A DNA stretch of 64,000 nt from Nyssa sinensis (taxonomy: Eukaryota; Streptophyta; Magnoliopsida; Cornales; Nyssaceae), in NCBI GenBank assembly GCA_008638375.1, contig CM018047.1, positions 51,406,679 to 51,470,678 of the forward strand, written 5' to 3'. Below the pieces are notes generated by a model. The model did not search any database and was not told where the DNA came from. It saw nothing but the letters and a program-made list of their open reading frames with translations. A program made the translations under genes and the position numbers. How positions within the stretch are numbered: the stretch's first letter is position 1; every line of letters begins with the position of its first letter. Below, piece by piece: positions 57,219 through 64,000 of the stretch.

Positions 57219-57730
57219 TTAAAGGAAATTCAGCTCATGAATAGAGTTAACTATGAAAATGGGAAAAAAGTTGTTAATATTATTTGACAATTGTGATGTC
57301 ATTGTAATAATAAGATTTTTCGTAGTGGGAGATTTAATCCTTTTAAAATTATCATTACAATCAGCAGTACTTCTACGTACTGCACTATTTGATGGCAGTG
57401 ATGAGGTTGTAGGCAACATGTTAACATCTTCAAACTGAGACCAAGTACTACACATTATCTCCACATACAAAATAATTTCCCTACTATAATGAACATCAAA
57501 CATTCTTAAAGTATCTTCATCACTCTCTATTGGCATTTTATCATTAGACCCAGGAACATCACATAGCATTATTGGTGCCAAACCAACCCTTGAGGACAAA
57601 TTAGACAATGACACTTGACCTATATCTTCAATTAGATCTTGGTAACAATATCTGTTAGGGTCAACATTTCTTATGACATTCACTGTTTTACTATAATGGA
57701 CAACTAAATTATATCTATAACAAGTCATTG
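57219..57730 (-). pseudogene. PB1-like domain fragment, copy 3
   Basis: Same acceptor and first ATG (57728) as copy 1, about 170 codons: YNLVVHYSKTVNVIRNVDPN, YQDLIEDIGQVSL, KMPIESDEDTLRMF, IILYVEIMCSTWSQF, then a low-similarity Ser/Thr/Asn-rich tail. Open frame across the whole exon. Sequence upstream (57800-58740) is a full copy of 17930-18840. Confidence 0.45.
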
Positions 57731-58939
57731 CTGAAAAATAAAAAAAAAATAGGGAAAACAAATTAATAGAATGAAACAAAATTGGAAAATATCAACAATT
57801 ATTCAAATTAGGCACAACATATTAATATAATGGAACAAAATTAGTATTGTACACATCATCACAGTCAGTCAAATTAGGTATTACAGTGCATACTTAAAAA
57901 AGGACAACATATTAAGAGAATAGATACAAAATCAATATTGTGCACATCATCACAGTCAGTCAAATTAGGCATTCCAGTGAATACTCAAAAATGGACAACA
58001 TATTAAGAGAATAGATACAAAATCAGTATTGTACACAATTTTGGTGAACAAGAATTTAGTACAAAGCCACATGCCTAACTCAGTAAACTTAGTTGAACTC
58101 ACCAAAGCCAAAAAAAATCCTCACTCGATTTTAGAACATAAATCGTGGCAATATTCACCAAAAAAACCCTAATTGACAAATTCAAAATCTCAAAAGCTGA
58201 AGTAAAAAACCCTCCACCCTCACTTAGACACCCTAACTAACAAAACCCTAAAATGAAAACTCGAATCGTTCTAACCTTAAATGAAAAGAACAAAAATCTT
58301 AACTCATAAATCTCAAGTAACAAAAATCCTAACTCAAAAATCTAAATATTTTTTTTTATTTAACCACCATATAGGAGAGTCGAACAATAAAGACCCAAAA
58401 AATTTAAAAATGGACACAAATCAACACTTATCTCAACCAAAATGATGATCATGCACCTTTAGATTATCAAATTAGATCTTCACAATTGGTACGAAGTTTC
58501 ACCTTTCGTCGATTAAGGGAACAATCCATGCAGATTTGCTCGATCAATTTTAGGATTTGATCATTGGCTCAAGTTCATGCAAATTATGAGGAAATAGAGA
58601 GAAGTCAGAGAGAAATTGAGAGAATCGAAATGGGATTTCCAAATCTTGAGCAAATTGATGCGTTGTTTGGGGGGCATAAATACAGAGGGGCAATTTCATC
58701 TTCATGCCGACCGATATTTTAACATTATTTTAATATATTTCGTACAATAGGCAATTTGGTAATTTCAAATTTGTTGTTAATGCCATTTTTTTGACATGTC
58801 TAACAAGAGAGTAAATGTCATTTAAGAAAGTACAAAAGAGATATCTGTAATTGTTAGAAACTATAAGAAAGATAAGTGTAATTAACTCATATATATACAC
58901 ATACATATATATATATATGTTTGTTCGTGTATATAATAG

Positions 58940-59150
58940 ATGTTGACCATGGACCTTGTTGTAACAGCTTAAACGGCCAACCTAGTCTAGAGGATGTGAA
59001 ATTTGAGATCAGCTTTCAAGGGCATGGGTGGATCTCGTTGAAGGATTCTGTAGGTCTTCCTTATCTCAGAAGTAAGGAAGCAATTTGTGCATGGGGTGGC
59101 TGAGTTTTTGCCATCAAGTAATGTCACTTTGTCTCCACAAAAGTTAATTT
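58940..59150. repeat. Conserved block Q, copy 5
   Basis: As copies 2 and 3, with a 2-base deletion in AGTAAGGAAGC. Lies 4.1 kb from RLP5, the same spacing as copy 3 to RLP2. Confidence 0.75.
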
Positions 59151-60027
59151 TTATTTGAATTCTTTTCCTTTTATTTGGTTTATCCCTTTTCCTTTGAATT
59201 TATTGGAAAAAAAATTCTAAACAAATAATAATAAAAAATACTTGATATACTGGTTTAATTTATTAGATTGAATGTGTCAATGATTTTTTTTTTTTTTGTA
59301 ATTTATAAATATATTTTTTTTTATTTAAGTTTTTTAAAAAATTTATAATAAATAATGTCATCTAATAAATTAATTCAATAAATCAAAGGAGTGTTTCTCA
59401 CATTACACAATTATAATTTCATGAAGATTTTTTCTTTCTTTTTTTTAAAAAAGATAACAGATATGTTTGAATTGCGTTTTTTAAGAAATTAAAATAAAAT
59501 TAAGCTAACTAGAATAATATTTTAAAAATTTTCAAAACAGCTATTTAGTATATCAACGGTTTAACGTCCTTATTTGGTTAGTAAAATTGTTCTACTGATT
59601 TGAGTAAAAACATAGGGGGCAATTTTATGATCAATTATTCCCCCCAATTTTAGTAAAATGATTACAAAAATTCTATTCTTTTACGTGCTATCATACAACA
59701 TAAGAAAATACACTCCATTCTATTTTAAAATTATTTAATAAAACTCTTTCTTAGTCTCTTTTTTCTGAGTACTTATTTGACCAAAAAAAAAAAAAAATCT
59801 TCAGATATAGAAATCAAATGGTCATTATTCAGTGTTGATTCTCCTTACGCAAGGTGCTAGAAATGGTAGATGATTTATAAACCAAAATTCAGTGAGGAAT
59901 TGTTGCAGCTAAAAATGGCACTACTTAACAACCAAGGTGTAGTTAAGTTGAAACAATAATGCTGCATCAGGGCATTAAATTATTCTGCACTTGGGTTATA
60001 GCACAGTAAAGGTAGACCATAACGCTA

Positions 60028-60400
60028 TTTTTTTTTTATCAGCAAAGAAAAGTTATTGATATAATCAAAACATGTATAAGAAGTACTAAGTACGATTACA
60101 TCAACAAGGGAAAGAACTTATAATCTTATCAATCTAATACCAGCAAAGGCATATCATAATAGATGAAACAATACACAAAACAGAGGAAGAAGGAAACTTA
60201 TCTTCACCCAGAAAAGCTGCAGCAAGCTATGTTAGCAATAATTTGCTCTTTGTACCCCTTATCAATGGTTCCTGGAGCTACCTTGGGCAATTCAACTATG
60301 AAAGGCAAATCCTTCTACCATGCAGTCTTCAAAGATGGTCTTGGCTCCACTGTCTAACACCTATGGCAGGAGAGGAATAGTACCCATTTGGGCTGATAAT
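60028..60400 (-). mobile_element. Insertion carrying a coding-like fragment
   Basis: Absent from the two paralogous sites (20735-20900, 27430-27535). Starts TTTTTTTTTATCAGC on plus, like the 49.5-kb insertion. On the minus strand 60345-60215 reads LPFIVELPKVAPGTIDKGYK then EQIIANIACCSFSG before a stop, which looks like a real C-terminal coding end; I cannot name the family. Interpretable as a retroposon or a captured exon. Confidence 0.4.
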
Positions 60401-62400
60401 ATACTATATATAGGTGATCATCGACAACTCAAACCAGAGACCTTTGGGCTGATAATATATCGAGAGATTCTCCCAACCAAGCTACCCTTTGGGGTTCACA
60501 TAGTACCCATTTGTTTGTCTCGTGGTGTTGGATTTTGGTCTATAAAGGAAAACCCCAATGTCCTATGGGACAGAAAGTATATAATAAAATATCCTTAAGA
60601 AATTGTGGTTGGAATGACATTATATCTTTAAAGGTCTCTCTAAAGGACTGCCCCACCCATGTATATATGTATATGTGTCTGTCCAGAGAGAGTGAGAGAG
60701 AGTTGTCATAGATGGTTGTTTTGTTTTGTGTTGGACTAGTTTGTTGGACATATTAGAGAAGCGCAACTCTCGATTCCTGGTGAGGGGGGGTGTGGAATTT
60801 GATAATTGCAAACTTACACGCAGAACCAGCAAAGTGCTCAAAAGTTTCACATTTTTCACTCACTCCATCAACCTCTATCTTACCTACTTTGCTCTTGTAA
60901 GATATGTGACATATACTAGCAAGTCAAACATTTTTACATGTTTTTTTTTTTTTTTCATTTTGTTCTTTTAGCATTGCATTGAATTTCAGTATGCAAGTTC
61001 ATATAGAGAAAAAAGGAAATGAATTTGTAGAGACTCTATTTGGTTGTACATTGGACAACTAATTTGAATAATTTTTTTTATAAAAAACCATTTTTTCTTT
61101 CGAAATGGTAAGAAAACATTGAAAAACATGTGAGGAAGGGAAATTAAATTTTACATAAAGATGAATTCATCTATTTCTATTCCCTTTTTCCTTTTCCCTT
61201 TTTCGTTCCCTCATTGTTTCTAAGACCCTTAAGTGGCCTCTCTTCAGTCTTTGCTAGAGGCAAGAGGTAAGAGAATCACGTAAATGTATAGGGGTTGTCT
61301 AATGCCGAGGAAGTGGTGACATGGAAGGGCGAACTCCTCTCTTTGCTTGGAGCTGCTAAGAAATTGTGGAATCTGAAGTTTTCATTACTGTCAAAGTTCT
61401 AGCTACAAATGTTTGTATGTTTTCTGTGTGCTCTTTGTTCTTGCACAAGGGACAGGAGAGGAGGAGTTTTGTTGAGCATTCCTTGTTTTATATGGTATCT
61501 TTGAAAGGAAACTTCCTAATACAATTCAGCATAACAGATAGTCTTTACAAACAGCCAAATTTTACTCTGTGATAATTTCCTTTGACATAGGCAATTTACT
61601 TTTAATCAAAGTTCCAATTAACTGTAACAGTCACACTGACATGAACGTTGAGTATAATAGACATAATGTAACAAACATGACTATCCAGAGCATGTTTCAT
61701 CACACAATCCTTAATAATTGTACAAATACACATGTTTTAATTACATAACTTCATATATATATTTGAGTTTTTATTTATTTTTGGTGAGTTTTATGAAATT
61801 TATAAATATAATTTCATAGAAATGAAGAATTTTATATTACTTTTTAACTTCCTGGAAACAAGATAAGTTTATTAATAATCACATTTCATCAATTTTATGT
61901 TTAGAAATGCACTAAAATATGAAAATAAATTAAATATATAAAGATTTAACACTAAACCATATAGAAATTACATTGACAATTAAACTAAAAAAATCATCTA
62001 TCATCAAATTTTTCTGATCAAGCAACTATTAAAAATTGGAGTATGCCCAAGTAGGAGATTTATATTACAGGATTTTCGAAAACAATAAACAAACAAAAAG
62101 AAAAAAGGAGAAAATATTTTTAAAACCAATAATATTAAATGAAAAAAAATAGGAAAAAAAAAAACTATCCAGCAGCTACGGCCCACTCTAGTTCCCACAG
62201 GCCCACACATACAAGCAATGCTACAAACACAATAATATTAAGAGAGAGAAATACGTTATTTATAAAGTGTTTAATTAAATTTAGGTTCAATTTAAAATAT
62301 TGTATTTTAAGAAGTCTCTCAGTATTTTGGTAGGCAAAGAAACTGATTTAGGATGAGATTCTGCCTGCTGCTACAAACGCAATAATATTAAGAAGTCTCT
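60401..62400. other. Duplicated AT-rich DNA, no gene seen
   Basis: Copy of 20905-21383 followed by 27880-29160. It joins both parts without a break, so it preserves the arrangement that existed before the Gypsy fragment at 21384. Confidence 0.55.
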
Positions 62401-62404
62401 CAGT

Positions 62405-62682
62405 TTAGGGGAAAAAGGCCTACTTAGGTTGGATGTTATGAAATATCTTCTTGGAGATATTGTTGGTACAGGTGCTTATATATGCATGGGCATCATCATC
62501 CAAAAGGTGTTAGGCCTAATTTCTTAGGAGCTCTGTTAGTTGCCGATGACACTTACTATCCCTGTACAGATGATATCCTTGCTGCTTATGATAGTCCTAT
62601 TGTTAATTCTGATGACGATCTCAATACACCAAATCCTATGCAACAAAATTTGGAGGACCTGCTACTGATAATAACCATCTAA
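62405..62682 (+). pseudogene. Unidentified gene fragment (copy 3)
   Basis: Nearly identical to 29218-29515: the downstream frame LGALLVADDTYYPCTDDILA to LEDLLLIITI is open; the first part is joined to a duplicated AAGAAGTCTCTCAGT word (62389), so the acceptor side is lost. Confidence 0.4.
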
Positions 62683-62779
62683 CTCCAACATTCGCTCTCA
62701 ATTTTCATTGTTTAACATTTAAGCCCACTTGGTATAACATTAATTCAGAGCATTAAAATAGAGAGAAGATTAGTCATTG

Positions 62780-62835
<56 letters not shown>
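62780..62835. repeat. (TA)n(CA)n microsatellite downstream of RLP5
   Basis: Counterpart of 29614-29640 but longer. Confidence 0.85.
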
Positions 62836-62836
<1 letters not shown>

Positions 62837-63081
62837 GAAGAAGGAAATGGATAAATCTAGGTGAACAAATTTGAAAATGTGACTGCAAGTGACTTGATAA
62901 TCAATCTAGTTGCATAACTTCATAATAACACAATATATATAGGTCATTACAGGGATTTATAGATAACTAGAACAAGTACAAACTAGCTAATTGCATCACT
63001 TTATTAATATAAATCACCAAAGGTAAAACCATCCCCATTATACATATAAATATAAGAAAGGAAATATTACCCACTCAAATT

Positions 63082-63738
63082 TCAGTTTCTTTGACCTCTT
63101 TTTCTTCTCGGCTTTTGTTGCTTCCTCCCAAAAGTTTTGACGAACCAATTGTTTTGAAACCAATCATGACACCTCGTCGTCAAAGTGTGCCCAATGATCA
63201 ACCCAACTATTAGCCCGCTTCCATATCCTGCGAATATGAATATCCAATCAAATTCACTTGGGAACTCTGAATCATTAGCTTCTTCACTGGTTGAAGGTGG
63301 CACTGATGGGTACTCCCCTAAAATTATACATTTCTTTGACAAAGGTTCTCCGCACAATCCTGAATTCCCTTTGTAGGAATTGTTCTCAAATGTATCAAAT
63401 TGTTTCCCACGTGGTATGGGACCAGTGAGATTGTTATCAGAGACATTTAAGAATGCAAGGAAGGTGAGTTGTGCTAGTTGTAGAGGGATCTCTCCCGAGA
63501 GCCTGTTTTGAGAAAGGTCTAATGATTCAAGGTTTGTTAGGTTCTCGAAGGATGATGGGATTAAACCAATAAGATCATTGCCAGAAAGATTGAGCAATTG
63601 AAGCCCTTTGAGCTCTCCAATGTACTCTGGAATCTGCCCTTTGAATTTGTTGCTTGAGAGATCAACAGATGTGAAGATATTGAGGATCTTCTCATAAACT
63701 GTTTTTATTCCTTTATATGTCATGGTCATCGAGTATTC
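63082..63738 (-). pseudogene. RLP5: 3' fragment of an RLP2-like gene
   Basis: Codes the last ~219 residues of an RLP almost identical to RLP2: TMTYKGIKTVYEKIL, four LRRs (DLSSNKFKGQIPEYIGELKG ...), [14 protein letters not shown], acidic spacer, membrane helix with GLIVG, tail ending KRGQRN at TGA 63082. Similarity to RLP2 ends near 63738 inside the island region. The open frame continues ~11 residues into unrelated DNA and then meets two TAG codons. Beyond 63845 comes RLP-upstream-type DNA, so the 5' three quarters are deleted rather than lying outside the window. Confidence 0.88.
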
Positions 63739-64000
63739 TGCTTCCATGACTTTCTTTGTTAGTGTCATCAACTACTACTTGTGTTTTCCAATGCAAATTT
63801 ATCCAGGTATATCTTAATATGTGATTCCTGAAGGGATTAGCATCAAACAATTTAATAATAGAATTGGCACTCCAATTTTAATAACAATTATTCCACGTTC
63901 CAAGAAATGTGAACACAACTTGCCAGCTAAATATTGTAAGATTGGTCAATTCAAGCAATTAACTCAGTGGGAGAGAAGAAGAATCATCCACGTACGATGC
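63739..64000. other. Junction and RLP-upstream-type DNA
   Basis: 63739-63840 matches nothing else seen in the window; 63845-64000 matches 45440-45600. Confidence 0.5.

Overview
This is nuclear DNA from a eudicot plant, probably a woody rosid (the taxon is an inference from gene style, not a match). The DNA is AT-rich, intron-poor and crowded with LTR-retrotransposon debris, microsatellites and MITE-like elements. Its backbone is a minus-strand cluster of receptor-like protein (RLP) genes of the Cf-9/RLP12 type: secreted leucine-rich-repeat receptors with one membrane helix and no kinase.

Layout. 1-2405: a non-autonomous LTR element cut by the window edge. 4875-5373: a broken copy of a SNEEZY/SLY-type F-box gene. 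5585-8640: a dense array of about ten copies of one ~135-bp LTR (TRIM-type), some head-to-head, enclosing a gag-only copia-like element. 12210-14921: RLP1, one nonsense codon away from open. 16337-23875: second TRIM family, a PB1-like (MuDR-type) fragment and a Ty3/Gypsy LTR-gag fragment. 29898-32903: RLP2, intact (1001 aa). 34440-35420: copia relic joined to an orphan RLP 5' end. 39385-42336: RLP3, intact (983 aa). 43648-43749: orphan RLP tail. 46380-48716: copia fragment, MITE and a 3'-truncated TMEM256/DUF423-like gene with three recognisable exons. 52393-53845: RLP4 pseudogene. 63082-63738: RLP5 3' fragment.

Large-scale order. Much of the window is three diverged copies of one segment: about 8.8-21.4 kb, 23.4-32.9 kb and 49.4-63.7 kb. 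Each carries in the same order a conserved ~200-bp block (five copies), a fragment of an unidentified gene, an RLP gene, its TATA promoter and upstream block, and the PB1-like fragment. Later insertions and deletions differ between copies (solo LTR, TRIM, SINE-like retroposon, Gypsy), so the order of events can partly be read.

Function. Only RLP2 and RLP3 look able to make full receptors. By family knowledge such proteins sit in the plasma membrane, bind pathogen- or damage-derived ligands with the LRR ectodomain and signal through a SOBIR1/BAK1-type kinase partner. The rest of the cluster is decayed copies typical of birth-and-death evolution. No prokaryotic-type system, CRISPR array, rRNA or tRNA gene was seen.
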